Program-made: the position numbers and the translations under genes
Notes under the pieces: model-generated
Told to the model about the DNA's origin: nothing
What the model saw: only the letters and a program-made list of their open reading frames with translations
Databases searched by the model: none
Source: Burkholderiales bacterium 67-32
Lineage (GTDB): Bacteria; Pseudomonadota; Gammaproteobacteria; Burkholderiales; Burkholderiaceae_B
Direction: 5' to 3'
Assembly: GCA_001898625.1 (NCBI GenBank)
Contig: MKUP01000006.1
Span: forward strand, 62,001 to 126,000
Length of the DNA stretch: 64,000 bases
Shown here: positions 43,355 to 51,510 of the stretch, piece by piece
Layout: every line of letters begins with the position of its first letter
Position numbering within the stretch: the stretch's first letter is position 1

Positions 43355-43420
43355 TGGGCTAGGCCATGCCTATGGCGGGAAGCACCACTGCCACAACCCC
43401 AGACAGCGGCACCAGACCCA

Positions 43421-43494
43421 GGATGCGGTGGATCCGGCTCCGCCGGTCCACCCGCATCGCCCCCTGGGGGGCGCCCGAAGGGCGTACGGGGGGG
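43421..43494 (-). repeat. Structured GC-rich repeat, copy 4 (between ABC receptor and permease)
   Basis: Reverse orientation on the + strand. Read along the minus-strand operon it begins with the C-run one or two bases after the receptor stop. First hairpin CGCCC-TTC-GGGCG, last stem GATGCGG/CCGCATC with GGA loop. Placement resembles intra-operon hairpins that keep receptor mRNA more abundant than permease mRNA. Confidence 0.85.
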
Positions 43495-43495
43495 A

Positions 43496-44236
43496 CTATT
43501 GCATCCATTTGTTGATGATGGCCTGCACGCCTTCGGGCTTGAGCTCGTTCGCCATGTAGTTGTCGAAGTCCTCGCGCAGCTTGGAGCCCTTGGGGAAGGC
43601 GAAGCCGAAGCGGTCGAAGCCGGTAAAGACGTAGCTGTCCTGGATGGGCAGCGTCTTGCGGTAGACCGAGGCCACGGTGCCGTCCAGGAAGGCGAGGTCC
43701 AGGTTGCCGTTCTGCAGGTCGGACAGCACCTCGTTATAGGACGGGTACATCTTGACCTTGTCGAGCGTGTAGACGCCCTTGGGGGTCAGGTCGTTCTTGA
43801 TGAAGTCGCTGTAGGCCATGCCGCGCGGATAGCCGACGCTGTACTTCTTCATCTCGGCCAGGTCGTCGAACTTGATGTTGCGGCTCTTCAGGCTGACCAG
43901 GTTCCAGGTGTTCTCCATGTAGGGCTTGGAGAAATCCATGACCTCTTCGCGCTGCTTGGTGATGGAGATGCCGGAGAACGCCACGTCAGCCTGCTTGCTG
44001 ACCACCGCGCCCAGCATGCCCTGCCAGTCGTAGGCCGTGATCTTCAGCTTGCAGCCCCGGGCCTTGCAGTAGCTCTCGAAGATATCGAGGTCCAGGCCCT
44101 TGGTGGTGCCGTTTTCCTCGAACAGGTTGGGAGGAGAAGCCGGCGATACCGCCACCTTGATTTCCTTGTCGGCGCTCTTTTCGGAACACGCAGCCAATAG
44201 CAGGACGAGGCTCAACAGGCCGATGAGCTTACGCAT
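43496..44236 (-). CDS. Amino acid ABC transporter substrate-binding lipoprotein
   Basis: A 246-residue SBP_bac_3 family receptor. The lipoprotein signal is residues 1-20 with lipobox LLAAC (Cys at residue 19). Conserved parts include KEIKVAVSPASPPNLFEENG, GLDLDIFESYCKARGCKL and the ligand-binding DVAFSGISITKQR (about residues 84-96). ATG 44236; the open frame extends 25 codons further without a signal. First gene of the ABC importer operon. The specific amino acid is not readable. Confidence 0.9.
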   Translation of the reverse strand: MRKLIGLLSLVLLLAACSEKSADKEIKVAVSPASPPNLFEENGTTKGLDLDIFESYCKARGCKLKITAYDWQGMLGAVVSKQADVAFSGISITKQREEVMDFSKPYMENTWNLVSLKSRNIKFDDLAEMKKYSVGYPRGMAYSDFIKNDLTPKGVYTLDKVKMYPSYNEVLSDLQNGNLDLAFLDGTVASVYRKTLPIQDSYVFTGFDRFGFAFPKGSKLREDFDNYMANELKPEGVQAIINKWMQ

Positions 44237-44323
44237 GGGGGACTCTCCAGAGGGTGGGGGGTGGTGGAGACGGCGAGCAATGCTGCGCGAAATATTAGCA
44301 GAGGGGCGCACGCTTTCGCGACG

Positions 44324-44354
44324 AAAAAAAACCGCCGTCCCTAGGGATGGCGGT
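44324..44354 (-). terminator. Rho-independent terminator of the HmuY-like gene
   Basis: Stem ACCGCC..CCC/GGG..GGCGGT centred on CCCTAGGG (44331-44354), followed in minus-strand reading by a run of seven T (44324-44330). It lies 26 bases beyond the stop of the HmuY-like gene. Confidence 0.85.
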
Positions 44355-44379
44355 GAAAGTACAACCGCTCCAAAACGAA

Positions 44380-45702
44380 TCAGTCAGCCGCTGGCTGGAG
44401 ATCGTAGGCGAAGGTCCACGTCTGGGCGCTGTTGGCGTCCTGGGGATCCGCGTAAGTGATGCCGGTCAGGTGCAGGCGCGTGTAGCTGCTGCCTTCGCCG
44501 TTGCGGATCAAGGTGCCGTTGGCCGGGTTGGCGCTGATGATGTGGGCGACTTCGGGCAGTCCCGCGTTCTTGGCCGCGGCCGCGGTGGGGTAGTAGGTGT
44601 ACCAGCCGTAGCTCAGCGGGTTGGGGTAGGCACCCTGCACGGCGGGGTTGAGCGCCGAGGAGTTGCTGTCCTTGACCCATGCGGAGGTCCGGGCCGGGGT
44701 GGCCAGGTCGGTGGCGGTCAGTTCGGCTTCGGTGTCCGACGTGCTGGTCGTGCTGGTGAATTTGGCGGCAATGGGCTTGCCCGTGGTGTCGTAGAAACCG
44801 GCCGGGGTCTTGCCGAGGAAGCCGGCGATGGTGCCGGTGCCCGAGGATCCCCCGTTCAGCTTGACGTTGTAGCGGTTGAAGGCGATGTGCCACGTACCGC
44901 TCTGGTCCACGGTGCGCTTGTTGACCAGGTCGTAGTAGACCCAGCCGCTGGTGGCGTCGACCGTGGCGGTCTGGATGACGGGGGCGGTGGTGCGGGTGAC
45001 CCAGCGGAACGAGATGTGGCCGGAAGTCGTGCCGCCCGGGCCGCCGTAGTAGCCGGTGACCTGCAGGGCGAACACGCCGTCGCCGGTGGTGACCGGGGTG
45101 GTGGTCGATCCGACTACCGCGGCACTGTTGGCGGTGATCAGGAAGACGCGGAAGTTGGGGTACAGGCTATGGTCGGTGGAGCTGCCCGTCACCCCGTACT
45201 CGAATGCCGCGGCACGGATGTCGTTGGTACCGGTGAATACGCTGGCTGCGGCATCGGCCGCGTAGACGGTAGCGGGCAATGCCGCGCCGCTGGTCGGGTC
45301 CGTCGTGGCGTTCTGGTAGGTCTTCAGTTCGTCCCAGGTGTGTTCGAACGGTCCGCCGAACGCGCCGCCCGATCCCGTGCCGCTGGTGCCGCTGTTGGTC
45401 CACAGGGTGCCGGTCAGGCCGCTGCTGGTCAGTTTCAGGTCCCAGGTGTTGCCGGAGCAACTGGCCACGGCGGTCTTGGTGTCGAAGTCGTAGCAGACCG
45501 AGGCGCCGGCCGCGGGCAGCGTGAATTTCCATTCGCCGCTTTGCGTGAACTTGTTGGTGGGCGTGGGCGTCGTGCCGCCGCCGTCCCCGCCGCCATTGTT
45601 GCCGCCGCCCCCGGTGCTGCCGCCATCGCCACCGCCGCCGCAGCCCGCGAGCGCCAGGGCGGCGCACAGGGCGCCGAGCGTGAACAAGGATCTGGATTGC
45701 AT
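44380..45702 (-). CDS. HmuY-like haem-binding lipoprotein
   Basis: A 440-residue outer-membrane or surface lipoprotein. Signal 1-20 with lipobox LAGC (Cys21), a Gly-rich tether GGGGDGGSTGGGG, then a beta-rich body. The stretch GWVYYDLVNKRTVDQSGTW, then HIAFNRYNVKLNGGSSGTG (about residues 243-280), matches the HmuY signature. HmuY captures haem from host proteins and hands it to the TonB receptor HmuR. The gene begins 24 bases after the receptor gene, supporting one transcript. Start ATG 45702 behind AGGGGGG. Haem specificity is by family only; axial His residues are not clear. Confidence 0.75.
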   Translation of the reverse strand: MQSRSLFTLGALCAALALAGCGGGGDGGSTGGGGNNGGGDGGGTTPTPTNKFTQSGEWKFTLPAAGASVCYDFDTKTAVASCSGNTWDLKLTSSGLTGTLWTNSGTSGTGSGGAFGGPFEHTWDELKTYQNATTDPTSGAALPATVYAADAAASVFTGTNDIRAAAFEYGVTGSSTDHSLYPNFRVFLITANSAAVVGSTTTPVTTGDGVFALQVTGYYGGPGGTTSGHISFRWVTRTTAPVIQTATVDATSGWVYYDLVNKRTVDQSGTWHIAFNRYNVKLNGGSSGTGTIAGFLGKTPAGFYDTTGKPIAAKFTSTTSTSDTEAELTATDLATPARTSAWVKDSNSSALNPAVQGAYPNPLSYGWYTYYPTAAAAKNAGLPEVAHIISANPANGTLIRNGEGSSYTRLHLTGITYADPQDANSAQTWTFAYDLQPAAD

Positions 45703-45726
45703 GGTGGGTTCCCCCCTAGGAAAAGG

Positions 45727-47778
45727 TTATTGGGTCGAGCCGAAGGCGTAGCGCGCCCCGACGTAGACGAAGCGGCCTCGAAGCGGGCCGAAATCGGTTG
45801 GGTTGGAGAAGTCGCGCTGGCGGTCGAACAGGTTGTTGATGCCGGCGAACACCGTGAGCTGGCGGCCGATCTTCTGGTTCACCATCAGGTCCAGCGTGGT
45901 CCAGCCCGGCGAGCGGCCGCCGCCGCCCGAGCCGCCGTTGGACTGCGCGACGTCGTCGGACGAGATCAGCTCGCTGCTCTGGATGCGGGTGCGCACGGAT
46001 ACCGTGGTGTCGGGCAGGGCGCGCCAGTCGGCGCCGACGCGGCCGATGTGGCGCGGCCGCCGGGTCAGTTCGCCGTCGGTGTCCAGGTTCTTGGCGTCGG
46101 TGAAGGTGTAGCCGACGTTCAGCGCGAGGGCGGGAGTGGCCTGCCAGCGCAGGCCGGTCTCGATGCCCTGGGTGCGGGCGCGCGCGATGTTGCGGTAGGT
46201 GTAGGCCGTGACGCCATTGATGATGGCGGTGTTGCTCATGTCCGTCTGGATCAGGTCCTTCACCCGGTTCATGAAGGCATTGACCTCGAACGTGACGTCC
46301 TGGCGGAAGGTGAAGGTGCCGCCCAGCTGGAAGCTGTTGGACGCCTCGGGCTTCAGGTCGGGGTTGCCCAGCACCATGTAGCCCAGGGCGCTGTGGTCGA
46401 ACAGGTAGTAGCGTTCCTTCAGGTTGGGCACGCGGTAGCCCTGGCCGAAGCTTGCCCGCAGCACGCCGCTCCAGTCCTGGGTGTTGAGCAGCTTGCCGCG
46501 CAGGCTGGCCTTGGGCGCGAAGTGGCCGCCGAAGTCGGAGTCGTCCTGGTAGCGGGCGCCCAGCAGCAGTTCCCAGGTGTCGTTGAAGATGATGTCGTTC
46601 TGGGCGAAGACTTCCTTGCTGGAACGGTCGACCGAGCCGCTGCGCACGAATTCCGAGACGCCGTTGTTGTCCTGCCTGAGGTCTTCGTAGTGGTAGTCGG
46701 CGCCGAACTGCCACAGTTGGTTGCGCCAGGCCGGCAGGTCCACCTGGGCCGTCAGGTGCCCCATTTCCTGCCTGGCGTTGCGGCGCGTGGTCGCGAATTC
46801 GTTGGAGTAGGCCTGGGAGGTGCTGTCGTAGCGCTCGCCCACGCCTTTCAATTGCAGTTTGGTGCCGTTGCCGAGTTCCCACTGGCCGCCGCCGGTGATG
46901 CGCTTGCGCTCGATGGTTTCGGTCTTGCGCTGCGGCAGCAGGTTGGGCGGCACGAAGGTGGTGTAGCGCTGGGTGTCGTCCTCGCGGTAGACGCTGCCGT
47001 CCACGAAGTAGCGCTGGCGGGCGTCGGGCAGCCAGTCCGCGCGCGCCGAATACTGCTGGCGGCGGATCTTGTCGCCCTGGCGGCTCCAGGCGTCGGGGTT
47101 GATGCCGAAGCCGTCGTCGTCCAGCACGTCGGCGGCGATGCGGCCGCGCAGTTGTTCGTTGCCGCCCTGGATGGAGAACTGGCCGTGCCGGTTGGCCGGC
47201 CGCCACGAACCACCCTTGCTGTTCTGACTGCCGTAGCTGCCGGCGTCCAGGGTGGCCGTGCCCGACAGGCCGGGCTGCGCGGGGCGGGTGATGACGTTGA
47301 TGACGCCGCCCATGGCCGAGCTGCCGTATTGCGCCGAGGTGGCGCCCTTGACCACTTCGATGTGGTCGACGTCGGTCAGCAGGTACTGGCTCAGGTCCAC
47401 CGTGGAGCCGGTGCTGGCCGAGATCGGCAGGCCGTCGATCAGCACCAGCACCTGGTCGCTGCTCAGGCCTTGCAGGGACAGCTCGTAGCCCGATTTGCCG
47501 TGGATCTCCCGCAACTGCAGGCCGGGGATGTTCTCCAGCGCCTGGGTCAGGGTGCGGGCGTGGGTGCGCTCGATCTCCTCGCGGGTGACGACTTCGGTGC
47601 GGATGGGGGTGTCGTCCAGCGTCTTTTCGGTACGGGTGCCGGTGACGACGACGGGGGCCAGGGTGTGGGCCTCCTGCGCCACGGCGACGGCGGCCGTGGC
47701 CAGGGGGGCGCTCAGCGCGACTTGGATCGCCCGGCGCAGGCGGGACCGAGTGGGACGGGAGGGGGACGGACGAGACAT
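45727..47778 (-). CDS. TonB-dependent outer-membrane receptor (HmuR-like)
   Basis: A 683-residue receptor. Signal peptide about 1-34 (SAPLATAAVAVAQEA), TonB box region APVVVTGTRTEK, plug domain with QALENIPGLQLREIHG and VEVVKGATSAQYGSSAMGGVINVIT, then a 22-stranded barrel ending in the aromatic-terminal-type segment GARYAFGSTQ. ATG 47778 is preferred over upstream 47832. It is followed by the HmuY-like lipoprotein gene and preceded by a Fur-box-like site, so it probably imports haem under iron limitation. No local TonB-ExbBD. Confidence 0.88.
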   Translation of the reverse strand: MSRPSPSRPTRSRLRRAIQVALSAPLATAAVAVAQEAHTLAPVVVTGTRTEKTLDDTPIRTEVVTREEIERTHARTLTQALENIPGLQLREIHGKSGYELSLQGLSSDQVLVLIDGLPISASTGSTVDLSQYLLTDVDHIEVVKGATSAQYGSSAMGGVINVITRPAQPGLSGTATLDAGSYGSQNSKGGSWRPANRHGQFSIQGGNEQLRGRIAADVLDDDGFGINPDAWSRQGDKIRRQQYSARADWLPDARQRYFVDGSVYREDDTQRYTTFVPPNLLPQRKTETIERKRITGGGQWELGNGTKLQLKGVGERYDSTSQAYSNEFATTRRNARQEMGHLTAQVDLPAWRNQLWQFGADYHYEDLRQDNNGVSEFVRSGSVDRSSKEVFAQNDIIFNDTWELLLGARYQDDSDFGGHFAPKASLRGKLLNTQDWSGVLRASFGQGYRVPNLKERYYLFDHSALGYMVLGNPDLKPEASNSFQLGGTFTFRQDVTFEVNAFMNRVKDLIQTDMSNTAIINGVTAYTYRNIARARTQGIETGLRWQATPALALNVGYTFTDAKNLDTDGELTRRPRHIGRVGADWRALPDTTVSVRTRIQSSELISSDDVAQSNGGSGGGGRSPGWTTLDLMVNQKIGRQLTVFAGINNLFDRQRDFSNPTDFGPLRGRFVYVGARYAFGSTQ

Positions 47779-47842
47779 GGAACCAACCGGGCCGCGGGGG
47801 CGTAGACGAACGAAGCCGAGATTCTTGAGCAAATATGGATTT

Positions 47843-47869
47843 TAATCAAGATTAATTCTCACTATCATT
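47843..47869 (-). promoter_or_regulatory. Fur-box-like site upstream of the TonB receptor
   Basis: On the minus strand TGATAGTGAGAATTAATC followed by TTGATTA, an AT-rich island in GC-rich DNA with the GATAxTGAxAAT pattern of Fur sites. It lies about 65-90 bases before the receptor start codon. Confidence 0.6.
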
Positions 47870-47893
47870 TATATTTTGATTATTGAAATAGCA

Positions 47894-47931
47894 CAAAAAA
47901 ACGCCCGCGACCGAGCGGGGCGGTCGCGGGC
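47894..47931 (-). terminator. Rho-independent terminator of the Bug receptor at 47955
   Basis: Perfect 11-bp stem CGCCCGCGACC (47901-47911) / GGTCGCGGGCG (47921-47931) with a 9-base loop. In minus-strand reading it is followed by seven T (47894-47900). It separates the receptor gene from the TonB operon promoter. Confidence 0.88.
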
Positions 47932-47954
47932 GTCGCGGGTACGAAGGAAGAGGT

Positions 47955-48923
47955 TCAGTCGATCTTCAGGTTCTCTTCCTTGATCAGCCGTCCCCATTTT
48001 TCGGTGTCCTGCTTCGTGCGGGCGTCCAGTTCGGCAGGGGTGCTGGCGATCAGGTCCACGCTCTGTTCGCGCATGCGGGCGACCAGCGCGGGATCGGTCA
48101 GCGTCTTGCGCAGCTCGGCGTTGAGCTTGTCGATGACGGGCTGCGGCGTGCCCGTGGGCGCGTACAGGCCGTACCAGGTGGTGTATTCCATGCCGGGCAG
48201 CGTGGCCGAGATCAGCGGCAGGCTGGCGGTGTCCGACGCCTTGCTGGGGGCCGTCAGCCCCAGCGCCCGGATCGAGCCCTTGTCGATCAACGCCTTCAGC
48301 GAGGGCATGCTGCTGAACAAGGCCTGGACCTCGCCCGAGGCCAGATCCACCATGACCTGCGAGGTGCCCTTGTAGGGGATGTGCTCGATCTGGGTGCGGC
48401 TCAGGGCTTTGAACAGCTCCATGCCCAGGTGCGCCACGCCCCCGGTGCCGGCCGAACCGAAGTTCACCTTGCCCGGATGCTGGCGGGCGTAGTCGATCAG
48501 TTCCTGTACGTTGGCGACGGGAATCTTCGTCGTCGCCACCAGCACGTGGGGGCTGCTGGACACCATGCCGACCGGCACCAGGCGCTTCATCGCCTCGGCG
48601 CTGCTGCGCATGGTCAGCGGCTGGATGGTGACGTTGCCCGACGCCGCCATCAGCAGCGTGTAGCCGTCGGGGGCCGCGCGGCCGACGGCGTTCATGGCCG
48701 GGACACCGTGGCCGCCGCCCATGTTTTCCACCACGATGGTCTGGCCCAGTTGCTGGCCCAGCTTGGTGGCGACCTCGCGTGCCACCACGTCGGCCGGGCC
48801 GCCCGCGGCGAACGGTACGACGAAGCGCAGGGATTTGGCGGGATAGGATTGTGCGCCGGCGGTGGGCGCGGCGCACAGGGCCAGGCCGGCCAGGGCGCCG
48901 GCCAGGAGGGTGCGTTGATGCAT
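47955..48923 (-). CDS. Bug/TctC periplasmic solute receptor (RraA locus)
   Basis: A 322-residue receptor. Signal peptide 1-24 (LCAAPTAGAQ), then SYPAKSLRFVVPFAAGGPADVVAR, GGGHGVPAMNAVGRAAPDGYTLL and NFGSAGTGGVAHLGMELF. ATG 48923; 32 upstream open codons are ignored. It follows the RraA-family gene by 44 bases on the same strand and has its own terminator. Probably captures the acid whose breakdown involves the RraA protein. Confidence 0.88.
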   Translation of the reverse strand: MHQRTLLAGALAGLALCAAPTAGAQSYPAKSLRFVVPFAAGGPADVVAREVATKLGQQLGQTIVVENMGGGHGVPAMNAVGRAAPDGYTLLMAASGNVTIQPLTMRSSAEAMKRLVPVGMVSSSPHVLVATTKIPVANVQELIDYARQHPGKVNFGSAGTGGVAHLGMELFKALSRTQIEHIPYKGTSQVMVDLASGEVQALFSSMPSLKALIDKGSIRALGLTAPSKASDTASLPLISATLPGMEYTTWYGLYAPTGTPQPVIDKLNAELRKTLTDPALVARMREQSVDLIASTPAELDARTKQDTEKWGRLIKEENLKID

Positions 48924-48967
48924 GAGTCGTCTCCGGTTCGTTGTCGGGTAGGGGCGCGGCATGCGCG

Positions 48968-49600
48968 CTAGCGGGGGCCCACGGCAATGGCGGCCCGTGC
49001 CAGGTCCGCGTCCAGCCATGCGGGTTTGAGTTCGCCGCGGGCGATGGCGGCCATGCGCTCCTGCTCGCGCAGGTACTTCGCGTGCGCGGCGGCCAGCAGT
49101 TCGTCCTTGCGTTCCATCGGCACGACCACGACGCCGTCGCAGTCGCCGTGGATCCAGTCGCCCGCGCGCACGGGGGCGCCCGCGCAGACGATCGGATGCA
49201 GCACGCTGCCGTCGCCCTTCTTCGAGGGGCCGGCCGGGTGCGTTCCCGCCGCGAAGACCGGCAGGCCCAGCTCGACCAGCTCCAGGCTGTCGCGGATGGC
49301 GCCGTCGATGACCACGCCGGCCAGGCCCGCGGCCTTGGACTGGGTGGTCATGATGCCGCCCATGACGGCGCGTTCCAGGTAGGCCTGGGCATCGACTACC
49401 AGCACCTCGCCGGCCTGGGCGAGAGTCAGCGCGTGGTGGATGGCGAGGTTGTCGCCCGGGGGGACGGACACCGGCAGCGCCGGTCCCCAGAGCCGCCAGG
49501 CGGGGTCCAGCGGCTTGATGCGCACGGACAGCGCGTAGGCGCCGACGTCGGCCAGCAGGGAGGAGGCCAGCCAGTCGGGATGATCGGGGGCGGATGTCAT
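48968..49600 (-). CDS. RraA/HMG-aldolase family protein
   Basis: A 210-residue protein of the RraA-like fold. It has PPGDNLAIHHALTLAQAGEVLVVD, GGIMTTQSKAAGLAGVVIDGAIRD (the metal-binding Arg-Asp pair at its end) and a DCDGVVVVP strand. Members include 4-hydroxy-4-methyl-2-oxoglutarate/4-carboxy-4-hydroxy-2-oxoadipate aldolase of aromatic catabolism, and the older label dimethylmenaquinone methyltransferase is misleading. Context with Bug receptors and FAH-family genes favours the catabolic aldolase. ATG 49600. Divergent from the IclR gene. Confidence 0.83.
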   Translation of the reverse strand: MTSAPDHPDWLASSLLADVGAYALSVRIKPLDPAWRLWGPALPVSVPPGDNLAIHHALTLAQAGEVLVVDAQAYLERAVMGGIMTTQSKAAGLAGVVIDGAIRDSLELVELGLPVFAAGTHPAGPSKKGDGSVLHPIVCAGAPVRAGDWIHGDCDGVVVVPMERKDELLAAAHAKYLREQERMAAIARGELKPAWLDADLARAAIAVGPR

Positions 49601-49658
49601 GCGAGCTCCTGGGAGGGACGGCGGCACGGATTGGACCGCTCGATGGGACTTTAATGCA

Positions 49659-49684
49659 TACAATTTCGTTGTACTCTATACAAC
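49659..49684. promoter_or_regulatory. Overlapping inverted repeats, candidate IclR operator
   Basis: TACAA-N5-TTGTA (49659-49673) overlaps GTTGTA-N5-TACAAC (49668-49684) in the gap between the RraA and IclR genes. AT-rich and symmetric, typical in size for IclR binding. Confidence 0.5.
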
Positions 49685-49729
49685 GATCCTGCAGATAGCG
49701 ATGCCTGCCCCGTACGCAAGGAAAGCCGC

Positions 49730-50440
49730 ATGAGCAACGAAGGCGTGACCGCCGTGGAGCGGGCCATGGCCGTCCTGGACTGTTTCCGGCTGGACGCCGA
49801 CCGTCTCAGCCTGGCCGATTTCGCCGCGCGCCTGCCGCTGCACAAGACCACCATCTACCGCCTGCTGAATTCACTGGTGCGCACGCGCTACGTGGTGCGC
49901 CATGCAGACGGCCGTTATTCGCTGGGCCCGCGGGTACTGTACCTGGGCCGGGTATGCGAGCGCAGTTTCCGCCTGGCCGACGTCGTCGTGCCGCAACTGC
50001 GCGAACTGTCGCGGCTGAGCGGGGAAACCGCGTCCTATTACGTGGCCAGCGAAGGCCAGCGCCTGTGCCTGTTCCGCATCCAGCCCAACGAGGGCATGCA
50101 CGATCAGCTTACGGCCGGCAGCCTGCTGCCCTTCGACGGCAGCGCCACGGGGCAGATCTTCCATGTCTGGGTCGTGGGCGACCGGCGGATCGCGCTGCCC
50201 GAGGACCTGCCCACGCATTCGAGCGGCCTCTATCACCAGTTCGTCACGTCCTGGTCGGTGCCGGTGTTCGGCGACCAGGATGCCTTCGCGGGGGCGCTGA
50301 CACTGTCCGGCCTGGCGCAGCGGGTGGAACCGAACGCGGCACGCCACCGGGACCTCCTCATGGCCCATGGCCGGATCCTGTCGGCGGCATTGGGTGCGTC
50401 GGTGTCATGGTGCGACACCGTGTATGGGGAAGAAGCATGA
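49730..50440 (+). CDS. IclR family regulator
   Basis: A 236-residue regulator. Winged HTH at residues about 5-65 (LADFAARLPLHKTTIYRLLNSL), then the IclR effector domain (PQLRELSRLSGETASYYVASEG). ATG 49730. Divergent from the RraA-family gene with overlapping inverted repeats between, so it probably controls that gene and the Bug receptor. Its stop is overlapped by a possible start of the following LysR gene (ATGA at 50437). Confidence 0.88.
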   Translation: MSNEGVTAVERAMAVLDCFRLDADRLSLADFAARLPLHKTTIYRLLNSLVRTRYVVRHADGRYSLGPRVLYLGRVCERSFRLADVVVPQLRELSRLSGETASYYVASEGQRLCLFRIQPNEGMHDQLTAGSLLPFDGSATGQIFHVWVVGDRRIALPEDLPTHSSGLYHQFVTSWSVPVFGDQDAFAGALTLSGLAQRVEPNAARHRDLLMAHGRILSAALGASVSWCDTVYGEEA

Positions 50441-50481
50441 ATGCGCCCGCCGCGCCGCGGACGGACGACAAGGGGAGCAAC

Positions 50482-51510
50482 ATGGACATCCGGCTGGACA
50501 ACCGCGTGCGGGGCCGGCTGCGGCTGCGGCACCTGGAACTGCTCGACGTGCTGGACAACACCGGCAGCATCCACAAGGCCGCGGCGCGGCTCAGCATGAC
50601 GCAGCCCGCCGCCAGCAAGCTGCTGCGCGACGCCGAGGACATCTACGGCACGCAGTTGTTCACGCGCTCGTCCAGCGGCCTGCGGCCCACGCCGGGCGGC
50701 GACGCGGCCATACGGTGGGCCCGCAGCATCCTGCGCAGCGTGGGAGATTCCCTGACCGAGGTCCAACTGATACGCGAGGGCGCGCACGGCCGCGTGCGGG
50801 TGGGCGTGTTCCCGGCGGCGGTGTCGGTGTTGCTGGGCACGGCGCTGGACCGGTTGCATGCCCGCTGGCCGGACGTGGTGGTGTTGGCCACCGAGGGCAG
50901 CAACGAGGTGCTGCTGCCGGCGCTGGCGCGCCATGAGCTGGACGTGGTCCTGGGCCGCCTGACGGCGGCCACCCAGGACCCGGCGTTCGAGAGCGAATTG
51001 CTGTATGACGAGCCTGTCTGCGTGGTCGTGCGCAGCGGCCATCCCTGGGCGCGCAGGCGCAGGCTGGAGCTGTCCGAACTGGCCGCGTCGCAATGGATAC
51101 TGCCGACCGAGTTCGCGCCCATGCGGCCCCAGTTCGAGCAGATGTTCGTGAAGGCCGGCGTGGCGGTGCCCCGGCCGCGCGTCGAGACCGCGTCGTTGCT
51201 GCTCAGCCAGGCGGTGATCCAGAAGTCCGACATGCTGGCCGTCGTGCCGGGACGCGTGGCCGCCTACTACCGCGACCAGGGGCTGTTCGCCATTCTGCCC
51301 TTCGCCCTGCCGCTGACCATTCCGCCCGTGGGCGTCATCACCCATGCCCATCGCCCGGTCTCGCCGGCGGTCGGCCATTTCCTGGACGTGGTGCATGAGA
51401 TCGCGGGACTGGAGGCGCGGGCGCGGGAAGCCGGCGCCCCGCCTGCCATCAGGCCAGCGGCGGCTGGATCTCCACCCGCAGGGCGCCAAGGGACTCGATC
51501 CGGGCGCTGA
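50482..51510 (+). CDS. LysR-type regulator, GbpR/CbL-like
   Basis: A 342-residue LysR. HTH residues about 8-65 (LRHLELLDVLDNTGSIHKAAARLSMTQPAASK region), then an effector domain typical of the galactose-binding-protein regulator group. ATG 50482 lies 5 bases after AGGGGAG; ATG 50437, overlapping the IclR stop, would add 15 residues and is a real alternative. Its Pro/Ala-rich tail overlaps the convergent FAH-family gene by 62 bases, so mutual transcriptional interference is possible. Confidence 0.85.
   Translation: MDIRLDNRVRGRLRLRHLELLDVLDNTGSIHKAAARLSMTQPAASKLLRDAEDIYGTQLFTRSSSGLRPTPGGDAAIRWARSILRSVGDSLTEVQLIREGAHGRVRVGVFPAAVSVLLGTALDRLHARWPDVVVLATEGSNEVLLPALARHELDVVLGRLTAATQDPAFESELLYDEPVCVVVRSGHPWARRRRLELSELAASQWILPTEFAPMRPQFEQMFVKAGVAVPRPRVETASLLLSQAVIQKSDMLAVVPGRVAAYYRDQGLFAILPFALPLTIPPVGVITHAHRPVSPAVGHFLDVVHEIAGLEARAREAGAPPAIRPAAAGSPPAGRQGTRSGR

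Noticed and set aside
44347-47805. 1152-residue open frame antisense to the HmuY-like and TonB receptor genes
   Set aside because: Low-complexity Gly/Val/Ala composition, no domain, and fully covered by two conserved genes and a terminator on the other strand.
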